Counted from the first letter of the stretch, positions 1 through 8,674 are shown. The stretch is DNA of 64,000 nucleotides from an uncultured Clostridia bacterium (GCA_934457145.1 CAKSHP010000004.1:55794-119793); one strand, 5' to 3'. A program made the numbers and translations. Notes: a model not told the origin generated them from the letters alone.

Positions 1-295
1 CGTTTAGCATAAGCTTTTGGGCATCCGAAAGTCCCGTTGTTGCAATCACGGCTCCGAGCTTTTTTTGCTTTGCATAGCATAACAAATCTTCAAGACAATT
101 AGGATGCGAAAAATCGATAATAACATCAGCCGTCTCGCGGATTTCAAAAGGGGAGGAGTATACAGGATAGCCGTTTGGAGTGTTTTGGTTAATGTCAACT
201 CCGGCAACTATGCATATATCCGGTGTATCTTCTGCAATTTTGGTTACAACGCGGCCCATTTTTCCGTTACAGCCGTTTAAAATTACTTTTGTCAT
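1..295 (-). CDS. dapB: 4-hydroxy-tetrahydrodipicolinate reductase, N-terminal part (cut by window edge)
   Basis: Reduces the DapA product with NAD(P)H in the diaminopimelate/lysine pathway. The reading frame starts at an ATG whose complement lies at 293-295 and runs off the left edge, so only about 98 residues are visible. The N-terminus carries the DapB nucleotide-binding motif GCNGKMGR (residues 8-15), followed by VAGVDIN and the DVIIDFSHP segment typical of the family. It is the fourth gene of the asd - xylanase - dapA - dapB minus-strand series and lies 18 bp after the dapA stop, so it is probably co-transcribed under the lysine riboswitch upstream of asd. The C-terminus is not in the window. 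Confidence 0.93.
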   Translation of the reverse strand, partial: MTKVILNGCNGKMGRVVTKIAEDTPDICIVAGVDINQNTPNGYPVYSSPFEIRETADVIIDFSHPNCLEDLLCYAKQKKLGAVIATTGLSDAQKLMLN

Positions 296-313
296 TTGTA
301 TCACCTTTAAAAA

Positions 314-1210
314 TTATTTTACAACTTTAAGTCCGTAATCTTTTAATGCCTGCCTTACTTTTTGTGCGTTAGCTTCTTCAAGGTCGCAAAGCGGCATACG
401 AAGATCGCCGACATTCATTCCGAGCATATTCATAGCGTTTTTAATCGGGATGGGGTTCACCTCAATAAACAGCTTGTCGCAAAGATCCATCATATTAAGC
501 TGCATTTTCATTGCTTTTTTAACGTTGCCGCTTAAATAAGCCTCGCATAAGTCATGCACATCCTCGGGGATTATGTTTGCCACTACCGATATAACGCCCA
601 AACCGCCTACCGACATAGCCGGAACTATCATATCGTCGTTACCGGAATAAATTGAAAGCTCGGGAACTTTTGCCGCAACATGGGAAAGATATGCTATATC
701 TCCGCTCGCTTCCTTTATACCGACAATGTTGTCAATCTTTGCAAGCTTTTGCAGCGTTTCAATTGAAATGCTGAGCTTCGTGCGTCCGGGAACGTTATAT
801 AAAATTATAGGCGTTTTAACGCTTTCGGCAATTGCCTTATAGTGAAGATATAATCCCTTCTGGCTTGTTTTGTTGTAATAAGGAGTTACAAGCAAAAGTC
901 CGTCCACGCCAACGCTTTCGCAGAATTTGCAAAGCTCTATTGCGTGCGGAGTGTCGTTTGAGCCGGCGCCCGCAATAACGGGTATTCTTCCTGCGGCTTT
1001 TTTTGCAGTGTATTCAACAGCTGCCTTGTGCTCGGGATCGGGCATTGTAGACGCTTCGCCCGTTGTTCCGCAAATAACAATGCAGTCTGTTTTGTGAGCA
1101 ATATGATATTCGATAAGCTCGCCGAGCTTATCATAGTCAACTCCGTCTTTTGTAAAGGGTGTGATTATTGCAACACCGGAACCGGTAAAAACTATTGGCT
1201 TCTTTTCCAT
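314..1210 (-). CDS. dapA: 4-hydroxy-tetrahydrodipicolinate synthase
   Basis: Condenses pyruvate with aspartate semialdehyde, the first committed step to diaminopimelate, lysine and, in spore formers, dipicolinic acid. At 298 residues it has the usual family length. Visible motifs are GTTGE (48-52), the catalytic tyrosine in LYNVPGRT (Tyr138) and the Schiff-base lysine in VGIKEASGD (Lys166). An AAAGGAG ribosome site precedes the ATG. It lies 69 bp after the xylanase gene with no recognisable terminator between them, and 18 bp before dapB. Confidence 0.97.
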   Translation of the reverse strand: MEKKPIVFTGSGVAIITPFTKDGVDYDKLGELIEYHIAHKTDCIVICGTTGEASTMPDPEHKAAVEYTAKKAAGRIPVIAGAGSNDTPHAIELCKFCESVGVDGLLLVTPYYNKTSQKGLYLHYKAIAESVKTPIILYNVPGRTKLSISIETLQKLAKIDNIVGIKEASGDIAYLSHVAAKVPELSIYSGNDDMIVPAMSVGGLGVISVVANIIPEDVHDLCEAYLSGNVKKAMKMQLNMMDLCDKLFIEVNPIPIKNAMNMLGMNVGDLRMPLCDLEEANAQKVRQALKDYGLKVVK

Positions 1211-1279
1211 AATAGTACGCTCTCCTTTATTTTTTGAATTAAAAAATGTCTTATTATATAATATGCATTTAATATGCTA

Positions 1280-3457
1280 TTAGTTATCATTTATAACAAC
1301 TTTAAATGTGTTGTCTGTATTTTTGCTCAGCTTCTGATAGGATGTGTTTGTTTTTCCGTCTTTTTTAACGGTAATTTTATATTCTCCGTAAAAACCGCGA
1401 AGCAAAAACTTGCCGCTTTCGTTCGTTTTGCCGCTTTCGTTTGTCCAGAGCGTGTCAAACACGGTTTTAATATATGCCGCGCCCGACGGTTTTAAGGTGT
1501 AGTCTTTATAAAAGAGCGGCGCATCGTTTTCCCAGTGCGCAGAGTCTGTAAAGCCCCACATCATAAACCCTTTTACGTTCGGACGGCTGTAGCAGGCAAG
1601 AATTATGTCTTTTGTAAAATCCGCCTGTAGCTCTTTGTCCGGACACTGAAAATCAAATTCCGTGATTTTAATGTCACAGCCGAGAGCCGAGTAGTAGTCT
1701 AACAGCTCTGTAAAATCGCTCATATCTGCCGCAGTGTTAAAGTGGCACTGAAGTCCTATGCCTTCTATCGGCGCGCCAAGCTGTTTTGCATGTTTAACAA
1801 AATCATAAAACTTTTGCGCATTCGGTGATTTTATTGTAGTGACCGTGTTTTCGTTAAGATACAAAACGGCGTTCGGATCGGCCTTTTTTGCTTCCTTAAA
1901 CCATTTTACAAGCGTCATATCGCCTAAAACGTCACGCATGTAACGGTTTTGCAAAACTTCGTTTGCAACATCCCAATCGCTCACTTTTCCGAGCGTTGCA
2001 GATCCGATATTTTTTATATGCAAAAGCGTTTCGCCCTCCATTTTCTGAGGATTGGAGGCTTTATAGCCGTTAAAGCTTTCGGGAAGCTTATCTTCTCTGT
2101 CCCAAACCATTGTATGAGCGCGCAAATCCTTAAATCCCATTTTGTTAAGATTGTCAAGCGCGTCTAACGCTCTTTGGGGATTTGCCTGAAAGTTCGGGCG
2201 TTTTAGTGCATTTTCCAAAACAGCGCTGTTAAAAAACAGAGAAAGATATTTTTTATAGTCATCATATTTTTCGTCTGAAGAATTAATATAATCCGCCTTA
2301 ACCGCCGTTCCGAAATCAAATTCATGATTTGTCATTTCGACCGTTACCTCAGCGTCGGGTATCGGGTTTGAATTTGAATCGGTAACCGAAATAACCATAT
2401 CAGACTTGCGGTTTTTTTCAATATCCGCCATAACCGATTTTCGCCAGTCGGAGCTTTCTTCTCTTCCTTCGTATGAAGATGAGCATGACGGAAGATCCGA
2501 AAAGGAAAGATTGTTGTATCGGGTAAGCGCAAAATCTTTTATTTCAATATTTTGTTTTAAGTATCCCAGACGGATGTTAAACTGCGATTTGCCTTTTTCA
2601 AAATCCATTGTGACATTATAGGGAAGGTAGATTGTGTTCCATTTTCCGTCGGGTACAATCGGATATTCCTGTGACACAGCTTTTTTATAGCTGCCGGAGT
2701 TTTGCTCATGAACAAGTCCGATACGCGCCTTGCTGTCCTCGCAGGAAAGCGCGCGAACTTTAAAAGAGCAAAGCATTATATCGCCCTTTTTAAAGCTGAA
2801 GTCTTTTAGTGTAAAGCAAAACTGACAATTATACGGATTTTCAAAGTTTTCGCTTACATCGGCGAAAGCAATACCGTTTTTAAAAGAATATGAAACACCG
2901 TTTGAGCGAATGGAGCATGATTTAAAGCTGTCGCTTGTTAAAATGCTTTCTCCGCCGGATAAAAGCGCAAACTTTTCATCGGCTGATTTTTCGTTTTGAG
3001 CGCCGGAAGGTTCGGTGTTTATAATAACTTGTTTTAAACTGGCATCATAGCTTACATCTGCGTCAAACGATTCTGCCACAAATCTTAGCGGAACAAAGGT
3101 CTGATTTTCTTTAAGCAGTGCAGGTTTTGTTAATAAAACTTCCTTATTATTCTTTTTTGCAAAACTGTTTCCGATTTGAAGCTCAATCATATCGGAGTTT
3201 TTAGTTGCAATAACGCTGTTTGTTTTGCCGTACCAAAAAACCTGAGCTCCGAGCGCACTGAAAATATCGCGCAGCGGAACAAGCGTGGTGTCTTCTGAAA
3301 TAAACGGCTTCTCTGCGGTAAACTGTATGGGTTTTGAATTTATAATTACCGTCGGAGAAATGCTTTTTAAATCGTTTTTATCATTGGCAAAACCGCATAC
3401 CGGTAAAAGCATGATTATAAAACTTAAAAGAAAAAGTGTTAAAATGCGTTTTTGCAT
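1280..3457 (-). CDS. Secreted GH10 endo-1,4-beta-xylanase with N-terminal stalk domain
   Basis: A 725-residue exported glycoside hydrolase predicted to cut beta-1,4-xylan. In order: signal peptide (about 1-24), copper-amine-oxidase-like stalk domain (about 35-150, with TTLVPLRD and QTFVPLRF repeats), a beta-sandwich carbohydrate-binding-like region (about 165-315), a short Ig-like VTDSNSNPIPDAEV segment (about 358-382) and a GH10 barrel. The acid/base glutamate is Glu500 in DWDVANE and the nucleophile is Glu600 in ITEFD. MMWGFTD (632-638) is also typical of GH10. A small beta-rich tail follows. Its start is 27 bp after the asd stop with no terminator between, so a xylanase appears embedded in a lysine-biosynthesis operon, which is unexpected. 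The stalk domain suggests cell-wall or S-layer association (inference). Confidence 0.93.
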   Translation of the reverse strand: MQKRILTLFLLSFIIMLLPVCGFANDKNDLKSISPTVIINSKPIQFTAEKPFISEDTTLVPLRDIFSALGAQVFWYGKTNSVIATKNSDMIELQIGNSFAKKNNKEVLLTKPALLKENQTFVPLRFVAESFDADVSYDASLKQVIINTEPSGAQNEKSADEKFALLSGGESILTSDSFKSCSIRSNGVSYSFKNGIAFADVSENFENPYNCQFCFTLKDFSFKKGDIMLCSFKVRALSCEDSKARIGLVHEQNSGSYKKAVSQEYPIVPDGKWNTIYLPYNVTMDFEKGKSQFNIRLGYLKQNIEIKDFALTRYNNLSFSDLPSCSSSYEGREESSDWRKSVMADIEKNRKSDMVISVTDSNSNPIPDAEVTVEMTNHEFDFGTAVKADYINSSDEKYDDYKKYLSLFFNSAVLENALKRPNFQANPQRALDALDNLNKMGFKDLRAHTMVWDREDKLPESFNGYKASNPQKMEGETLLHIKNIGSATLGKVSDWDVANEVLQNRYMRDVLGDMTLVKWFKEAKKADPNAVLYLNENTVTTIKSPNAQKFYDFVKHAKQLGAPIEGIGLQCHFNTAADMSDFTELLDYYSALGCDIKITEFDFQCPDKELQADFTKDIILACYSRPNVKGFMMWGFTDSAHWENDAPLFYKDYTLKPSGAAYIKTVFDTLWTNESGKTNESGKFLLRGFYGEYKITVKKDGKTNTSYQKLSKNTDNTFKVVINDN

Positions 3458-3484
3458 AATAGCATAAATTCCTTTCAGAAAGTA

Positions 3485-4567
3485 TTAATCAAGATAACCC
3501 TTTGCTGCCAGAAGCTCTGCCATTAAAACAGCGCCGCCGGCAGCGCCGCGGAGCGTGTTGTGCGAAAGGCACACAAACTTTATATCATAAACCTTGTCTT
3601 CTCTTAATCTGCCGACAGACACTGCCATTCCGTTTTCAAGATTGCGGTCAAGCTTTGCCTGAGGACGGTTGTTTTCTTCAAAATAATGCAAAAACTGCTT
3701 CGGAGCCGAAGGAAGCCCGAGTTTTTGCGGTTCGCCCGAAAATGCGCTCCAGTCGGCTTTTATCTGCTCAATTGAAGGCTTATTTTCAAAACGAACAAAA
3801 ACTGCCGCCGTGTGTCCGTCCGAAACGGGAACGCGCAGACACTGAGCCGTGATGGAAGGGGAGGAGGCGTCAACTATTTTGCCGCCTTCTATTTTGCCCC
3901 AGATTTTCATCGGCTCAACTTCGCTTTTTTCTTCTTCACCGCCGATATAAGGAATAACATTATCTAAAATTTCAGGGAAAGTTTTAAAGGTTTTGCCGGC
4001 ACCCGAGATTGCCTGGTATGTGCAGGCAACAACCTCTTTTATGCCGTATTTTAAAAGCGGATGAAGCGCAGGAACATAACTTTGAAGCGAGCAGTTTGAT
4101 TTAACTGCTATAAAGCCGCGCTTTGTGCCAAGACGCTTTCTTTGCGAGTCTATAATTTCGGCATGACCGGGATTTATTTCGGGAATAATCATCGGCACAT
4201 CGTCTGTATGACGGTGCGCTGAGTTGTTTGAAATAACGGGACACTCAAGCTTTGCATAGGCTTCTTCAAGCGCGCGGATTTCGTCTTTTTTCATATCTAC
4301 CGCGCAAAAAACAAAGTCAACTTCCTTTGCTATTTTTTCTTTGTCGGCAACGGCGTCCAAAACAACCATGTCTTTTATGTTTTCCGGAATATCTTCGCTC
4401 ATTGCCCATCTTGAGCCGACCGCTTCTTTATATGTTTTATTTGCGCTTCTTTGAGAAGCTGCAAGCATTTTCACATGAAACCAGGGATGATTGTTTAAAA
4501 GCGTTATAAATCTTTGACCGACCATTCCCGTTGCGCCTATAACAGCGACGTTAAAACTTTTTTCCAT
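3485..4567 (-). CDS. asd: Aspartate-semialdehyde dehydrogenase
   Basis: Reduces aspartyl phosphate to aspartate semialdehyde, feeding lysine, threonine, methionine and dipicolinate synthesis. I chose the ATG at 4567 (360 residues, beginning MEKSFNVAVIGATGMVGQRF). The open frame continues 110 residues upstream, but that stretch encodes the lysine riboswitch and terminator and should not be translated. The nucleotide-binding GATGMVG motif is at residues 10-16 and the catalytic cysteine lies in VKSNCSLQSY. The sequence looks like the archaeal/fungal-type ASADH branch rather than the enterobacterial one (by-eye judgement). It is the first gene of the riboswitch operon. Confidence 0.95.
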   Translation of the reverse strand: MEKSFNVAVIGATGMVGQRFITLLNNHPWFHVKMLAASQRSANKTYKEAVGSRWAMSEDIPENIKDMVVLDAVADKEKIAKEVDFVFCAVDMKKDEIRALEEAYAKLECPVISNNSAHRHTDDVPMIIPEINPGHAEIIDSQRKRLGTKRGFIAVKSNCSLQSYVPALHPLLKYGIKEVVACTYQAISGAGKTFKTFPEILDNVIPYIGGEEEKSEVEPMKIWGKIEGGKIVDASSPSITAQCLRVPVSDGHTAAVFVRFENKPSIEQIKADWSAFSGEPQKLGLPSAPKQFLHYFEENNRPQAKLDRNLENGMAVSVGRLREDKVYDIKFVCLSHNTLRGAAGGAVLMAELLAAKGYLD

Positions 4568-4616
4568 AAATATATACCCCCAAAAATAATTTAAAAATAA
4601 AATACACTGCCGGCAT

Positions 4617-4666
4617 AAAAAAAGCAACGACATAAAAACCAAAACTCGGTTTAGAAAAGCCGTTGC
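4617..4666 (-). terminator. Intrinsic terminator, expression platform of the lysine riboswitch
   Basis: On the minus strand, GCAACG pairs with CGTTGC and an inner AAACC pairs with GGTTT, followed directly by seven U. It lies between the aptamer and asd, so it is the expected premature-termination element when lysine is bound. Confidence 0.85.
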
Positions 4667-4705
4667 ATATTTTCCATATGTGTATAGCATTCGTATACAA
4701 ATAAA

Positions 4706-4905
4706 TTGCAATAGCTCTCCACTGCCGGAAAAACAAATTAGCTCTCCACCAACCAACGCAGTGACAGACACACGGCTGTTAATCCGTATATCCAGACACA
4801 AAACCCGCGGAAAATTTTGTTCTTCGGCGATTTTTCCTTTCGCACAGCGTAATTGACCACCGCAAGCCTGATACTGCATTACTGATAAAAACCGCACCTC
4901 TATTT
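4706..4905 (-). promoter_or_regulatory. Lysine riboswitch (L box) aptamer
   Basis: Minus-strand sequence matches the conserved L-box core in order: AGAGGTGCGG, AGTA, GAAAGG, CGCCGAAG, CTGG, CTGTCACTGC and GCAGTGGAGAGCTATT. P1 can form from AATAG (near 4900-4904) and CTATT (near 4710-4714). P5 can form from CACTGC (complement 4758-4763) and GCAGTG (complement 4720-4725). An 11-base segment, GTGGAGAGCTA, occurs twice (complements 4712-4722 and 4739-4749), so P5 is unusually long and an alternative, shorter 3' closure is possible. It controls asd and probably the xylanase, dapA and dapB. Confidence 0.92.
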
Positions 4906-4911
4906 ATTAAT

Positions 4912-4940
4912 ATAATACCATTAATATAGCTTTGTGTCAA
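4912..4940 (-). promoter_or_regulatory. SigA-type promoter of the lysine operon
   Basis: TTGACA (complement 4935-4940) and TATTAT (complement 4912-4917) with a 17-bp spacer. Transcription would start at about 4905, at the first bases of riboswitch P1. Confidence 0.85.
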
Positions 4941-5279
4941 ATATTTTTTTTAAAAACAAATATTTTTTTCGTTATATTTATTTAAAAGAAAAAAAGGGTA
5001 TTAAAATTAACTAAAAAATAAAACTCTAAATACATACGATTGTAGAAAATATCGGAATTTATGTGTTATAAAATTTAACAAAACGGGAAAGCATATATAT
5101 GAAAGCAATGATAAAAAGATGCTTTTGCGTCCGTCCGGGGCAGATTGCGATTTTAAAGCTGAAAATTTTTGAAATCAAAAAGGCGGCGCGCGAAAATCTT
5201 CTTTTTTTTGTGCTGTGCAAAAGAAGACTTTTATTTATCAGTGTTTATGCCGGTGCACAGCGGCGGAAAGGAGATTTTT
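4941..5279. other. Intergenic region upstream of spoVAD
   Basis: About 340 bp, very A/T rich at first. I see no convincing gene. It contains a short inverted repeat, TCTTCTTTT with AAAAGAAGA (5197-5227), not followed by a clean T run. A sporulation-sigma promoter for spoVAD is expected here, but no match to the SigG consensus with correct spacing was convincing by eye. A 63-codon frame at 5099-5290 has no ribosome site and no recognisable product. Confidence 0.5.
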
Positions 5280-6296
5280 ATGAATTATAAAAAAATAAAA
5301 ACGTCAACAGTTTGTTTTGAAAATCCGCCGCTTATATTAAACAGCGCCGCTGTTGCGGGGACAAAAGAGGGCAAAGGCCCTTTAAAAAACTGCTATGATA
5401 TGATTGCAGATGATGATTTGTGCGGTGAAAAAACATGGGAAAAAGCAGAAAGCAGACTCCAAAAATATGCGCTCTCGGCAGTTTTAAAAAAAGCAAATAT
5501 GTCGGAAAAACAAATTGATTATATATTTGCGGGCGACTTATTAAATCAGTGCTGCGGAACACACTATGCGCAAAAGGAAAGCAATATATCATTTTTCGGA
5601 CTGTACGGAGCGTGTTCGACAATGGCGCAAAGCCTGATACTTTCGGCAATGGCTGTGGACGGCGGATTTGCAAAATACTGCATTGCGCAAACGTCAAGCC
5701 ATTTTTGCTCATCTGAAAAGCAATACAGATTTCCTTTAGAATACGGCGGACAAAGACCGCCCACGTCTCAGTGGACGGTGACCGGTTCGGGAGCGGCAAT
5801 CGTGAGCGAAAACGGCGCGGGAAACTGCATAACTTATGCAACTGTCGGAAAAATTATTGATTTGGGAATAAACGATGCAAACAATATGGGAGCGGCAATG
5901 GCTCCCGCAGCGGCGGATACAATTGTGACTCATTTTAACGACACTGGAAGAACTCCCGATTACTATGACTTGATTTTAACGGGCGATCTTGCAAAGGTGG
6001 GCAGCGATATAACCAAAAGTCTTGTTTTGCAAAACGGATATGATATTTCAAAAAATTATGACGATTGCGGAAATCTGGTTTTTTATAAAGAAAAACAGGA
6101 CGTTCACTCGGGCGCAAGCGGCTGCGGTTGCAGCGCAATAGTTTTGTGTTCGTATATTTTAAACCGCATGAATATGGGAGAGTTAAAAAGGGTGCTCTTT
6201 GTTGGAACGGGAGCGCTTATGAGTCCTTTAAATCTTTTGCAGGGCGACAGCATACCGGCTATTGCCCATGCGGTGAGTATAGAGAAAATATGTTAA
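5280..6296 (+). CDS. spoVAD: Stage V sporulation protein AD
   Basis: Part of the SpoVA channel that moves dipicolinic acid into the forespore and releases it at germination. SpoVAD has a thiolase-like fold and binds dipicolinate. The ATG at 5280 follows AAAGGAGATTTTT and gives 338 residues, the usual length. The open frame reaches back to 5169 but that part lacks a ribosome site. Recognisable family segments include KGPLKNCYDMI, FAGDLLNQC, FFGLYGACSTM, QYRFPLEYGGQRPPTSQWTV and NNMGAAMAPAA. spoVAE follows 17 bp downstream. spoVAC, usually directly upstream, is not present here. Confidence 0.95.
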   Translation: MNYKKIKTSTVCFENPPLILNSAAVAGTKEGKGPLKNCYDMIADDDLCGEKTWEKAESRLQKYALSAVLKKANMSEKQIDYIFAGDLLNQCCGTHYAQKESNISFFGLYGACSTMAQSLILSAMAVDGGFAKYCIAQTSSHFCSSEKQYRFPLEYGGQRPPTSQWTVTGSGAAIVSENGAGNCITYATVGKIIDLGINDANNMGAAMAPAAADTIVTHFNDTGRTPDYYDLILTGDLAKVGSDITKSLVLQNGYDISKNYDDCGNLVFYKEKQDVHSGASGCGCSAIVLCSYILNRMNMGELKRVLFVGTGALMSPLNLLQGDSIPAIAHAVSIEKIC

Positions 6297-6313
6297 GCCG
6301 GAGGGTGTGAAAA

Positions 6314-6676
6314 ATGGATTTTTTTATGTATGTTAAGGCTTTTGCCGTAGGAGGAGCTATATGCGTTATAGGTCAGATTTTAATTGATTTAACAAAGCTT
6401 ACTCCCGCAAGAATATTGGTTTGCTTTGTGTCGGCCGGAGTTATTTTAACGGTGTGCGGAGTTTATGAATATATAGCAGACTTTGCGGGTGCCGGGGCAA
6501 CCGTTCCGATTGTCGGCTTTGGCTACACTTTGGGAAAGGGCGTTGTAAAGGGATTGCAGCAAAGCGGCATTTTGGGAGTGTTTACGGGCGGAGTGAGCGC
6601 AGCGGCGGGCGGTATTGCAGCGTCTGTAATTTTCGGATATATAATAGCTTTGATGTTCAGTCCGAAAGCAAAATAA
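6314..6676 (+). CDS. spoVAE: Stage V sporulation protein AE
   Basis: Integral-membrane partner of SpoVAD in the dipicolinic acid channel. It has 120 residues, nearly all hydrophobic, with about four membrane spans and Gly-rich helices (GFGYTLGKGVVKGL, GVFTGGVSAAAGGI). A GGAGGGTGTG ribosome site precedes the ATG. It is the last gene of a two-gene unit that ends in a strong terminator. Confidence 0.93.
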   Translation: MDFFMYVKAFAVGGAICVIGQILIDLTKLTPARILVCFVSAGVILTVCGVYEYIADFAGAGATVPIVGFGYTLGKGVVKGLQQSGILGVFTGGVSAAAGGIAASVIFGYIIALMFSPKAK

Positions 6677-6713
6677 TTAAATAAAGTATGAAAAGTACGA
6701 AAAGTTTTAAAGG

Positions 6714-6752
6714 GGCGCAAACAGTTTTATTTTGCTGTTTGCGCGCTTTTTT
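6714..6752 (+). terminator. Intrinsic terminator after spoVAE
   Basis: Perfect 10-bp stem GCGCAAACAG / CTGTTTGCGC with an A/T loop, followed by GCTTTTTT. Confidence 0.9.
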
Positions 6753-6817
6753 GCATATAGATTTTGCATGCATATAAAGAAGAAATATAAAAAATATTAA
6801 AAAATTTTCTTATTTGA

Positions 6818-6846
6818 TTGATTTTTCTTATTATTTAATGTATAAT
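6818..6846 (+). promoter_or_regulatory. SigA-type promoter
   Basis: TTGATT (6818-6823) and TATAAT (6841-6846) with 17 bp between. It drives the small exporter gene and probably metK. Confidence 0.8.
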
Positions 6847-6887
6847 ATTATACTGTAGGTAAAAAATTAAAAAATTGGAGTGTGGAT

Positions 6888-7400
6888 ATGGTAAATAATA
6901 TTATCAGCTTTTTTCAAAACAGCTGTCCGCCCTGGCTTTGCATTTTTATTATTTCAATGATACCTATTGTTGAGCTGAGAGGCGCAATTCCGGTTGCAAT
7001 GCTCGCTATGGGGATGCCGTGGTACAGTGCGTTTCTGATTGCGGTTGCGGGAAATATTATACCGATACCGTTTATAATCTGGTTTATAAGACCTGTATTT
7101 AACTGGATGAAAAAGTTTAAATTTTTTAAAGGTATTGTAGCGTGGCAGGAAAGAAAAATTGAAAAAGGCGCAGATAAGGTTATTAAAAACGTAAGGCTCG
7201 GGCTTTTTGCATTTGTTGCGGTTCCGCTGCCGGGAACAGGTGCATGGACGGGTTCCATGATAGCAAGTTTTTTAAATTTAAACAATAAAAAAGCCTTTTT
7301 GCCGGTTGCATGCGGAGTTATCATGGCAGGAGTTTTGATAACGGCAATCTGTATGCTTATTTTAAGCGGCGTAAAGGGACTTGAATGGATGATAGGATAA
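6888..7400 (+). CDS. Small multidrug-export-type membrane protein (COG2426 / PF06695-like)
   Basis: A 170-residue polytopic membrane protein of the putative small multidrug export family, whose substrate is unknown. Family hallmarks are the early MIPIVELRGAIPVA segment, the NIIPIPFIIWFIRPV helix and the VPLPGTGAWTG motif. I chose the ATG at 6888, seven bases after GGAG. A GTG at 6882 is in frame but too close to the ribosome site. metK begins 25 bp downstream, so the two are probably co-transcribed. Confidence 0.85.
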   Translation: MVNNIISFFQNSCPPWLCIFIISMIPIVELRGAIPVAMLAMGMPWYSAFLIAVAGNIIPIPFIIWFIRPVFNWMKKFKFFKGIVAWQERKIEKGADKVIKNVRLGLFAFVAVPLPGTGAWTGSMIASFLNLNNKKAFLPVACGVIMAGVLITAICMLILSGVKGLEWMIG

Positions 7401-7425
7401 AATAAAGAAAAGGGGAATAATACAA

Positions 7426-8601
7426 ATGAGAAAATTGTTTACATCCGAATCGGTTACGGAAGGACATCCGGACAAAATATCGGATTTAATATCAGACGCA
7501 ATACTCGACGCGATTATAGCCAAAGATCCGATGGCGCGCGTTGCCTGTGAGGTGACGGTGACAACCGGTTTGGTTTTGGTTGTCGGCGAGATCAGCACGA
7601 GTGCGGAAGTTGATATTCAAAGCATCGTCAGAAAAACAATAAAAGACACGGGCTATGACAGGGCAAAATTCGGTTTTGACTGCGATACATGCGCTGTTAT
7701 TACGGCGCTTGACAAGCAGTCGGCAGATATTGCGCTCGGAGTTGACAATTCTTTGGAAACAAAAGCCGGCGAAATGTCTATGGAAAACGGAGCGGGCGAT
7801 CAGGGAATGATGTTCGGTTATGCATGCAATGAAACGGACACATTAATGCCTATGCCGATTTATTACGCACATAAGCTTGCAAGAAAGCTTACAGAAGTAA
7901 GAAAAAACGGCACTCTTTCATATCTTCGCCCGGACGGAAAAACTCAAGTAACCGTTGAATACGAAAACGATAAGCCACAAAGAATTGACACGGTTGTTGT
8001 TTCGAGCCAGCACAATGAAAAAACCGAACTTGAAACAATAAGAAAAGACATAATTGAAAAGGTTATAAAGCCTGTTTTGCCTTCAAATCTTATAGACGAT
8101 AACACAAAGTATTATATAAATCCGACAGGAAGATTTGTTATCGGCGGTCCTCAGGGAGATTCGGGTCACACGGGAAGAAAACTGATAGTTGATACATACG
8201 GCGGAGTCGGCAGACACGGAGGCGGAGCTTTTTCGGGAAAGGATCCGACAAAGGTCGACAGAAGCGCTGCGTATGCTGCAAGATACGTTGCAAAAAATAT
8301 CGTGGCAGCGAAACTGGCAGACAGATGCGAAATTCAGATTGCGTATGCAATAGGCGTTGCAAAACCGGTGTCGGTGCTTGTTGAAACGTTCGGAACGGCA
8401 AAGGTTGATGAAAAGGTTATTTCCGAGCTTGTGTTAAAGCATTTTGATTTAAGACCGACTTCCATTATAAATGATCTTGATTTGCGCCGCCCGATTTATA
8501 CCCAGACGGCAGCCTACGGTCATATGGGAAGAGATGATATTTCTCTCCCGTGGGAAAAGACGGATAAAGCCGAAATTTTAAGAAAAGAAGCCGGACTTTA
8601 A
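7426..8601 (+). CDS. metK: S-adenosylmethionine synthetase
   Basis: Makes S-adenosylmethionine from methionine and ATP. It has 391 residues, the normal length. Signatures are SVTEGHPDKISDLISDA (HPDK at 14-17), GAGDQGMMFGYA (122-133) and GGPQGDSGHTG (240-250), the last being the phosphate-binding loop. AAAGGGG lies before the ATG. No SAM riboswitch is visible in the 25-bp gap upstream. Confidence 0.98.
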   Translation: MRKLFTSESVTEGHPDKISDLISDAILDAIIAKDPMARVACEVTVTTGLVLVVGEISTSAEVDIQSIVRKTIKDTGYDRAKFGFDCDTCAVITALDKQSADIALGVDNSLETKAGEMSMENGAGDQGMMFGYACNETDTLMPMPIYYAHKLARKLTEVRKNGTLSYLRPDGKTQVTVEYENDKPQRIDTVVVSSQHNEKTELETIRKDIIEKVIKPVLPSNLIDDNTKYYINPTGRFVIGGPQGDSGHTGRKLIVDTYGGVGRHGGGAFSGKDPTKVDRSAAYAARYVAKNIVAAKLADRCEIQIAYAIGVAKPVSVLVETFGTAKVDEKVISELVLKHFDLRPTSIINDLDLRRPIYTQTAAYGHMGRDDISLPWEKTDKAEILRKEAGL

Positions 8602-8639
8602 TAAAAATACAAAAAAACGCCGGAAAAATAAAAAAAGTG

Positions 8640-8668
8640 TTGACATATAAAGCATTTTATGTTATTAT
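8640..8668 (+). promoter_or_regulatory. Promoter of rplU-rpmA
   Basis: TTGACA (8640-8645) and TATTAT (8663-8668) with a 17-bp spacer. Transcription would start at about 8675, leaving an 85-base leader. Confidence 0.85.
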
Positions 8669-8674
8669 ATTTTA

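Noticed and set aside
4568..4897. 110-codon N-terminal extension of asd
   Set aside because: This stretch is the lysine riboswitch aptamer and terminator; the ATG at 4567 matches the family N-terminus.
5099..5290. 63-codon frame before spoVAD
   Set aside because: No ribosome site, odd composition, and it runs over the spoVAD ribosome site and start.
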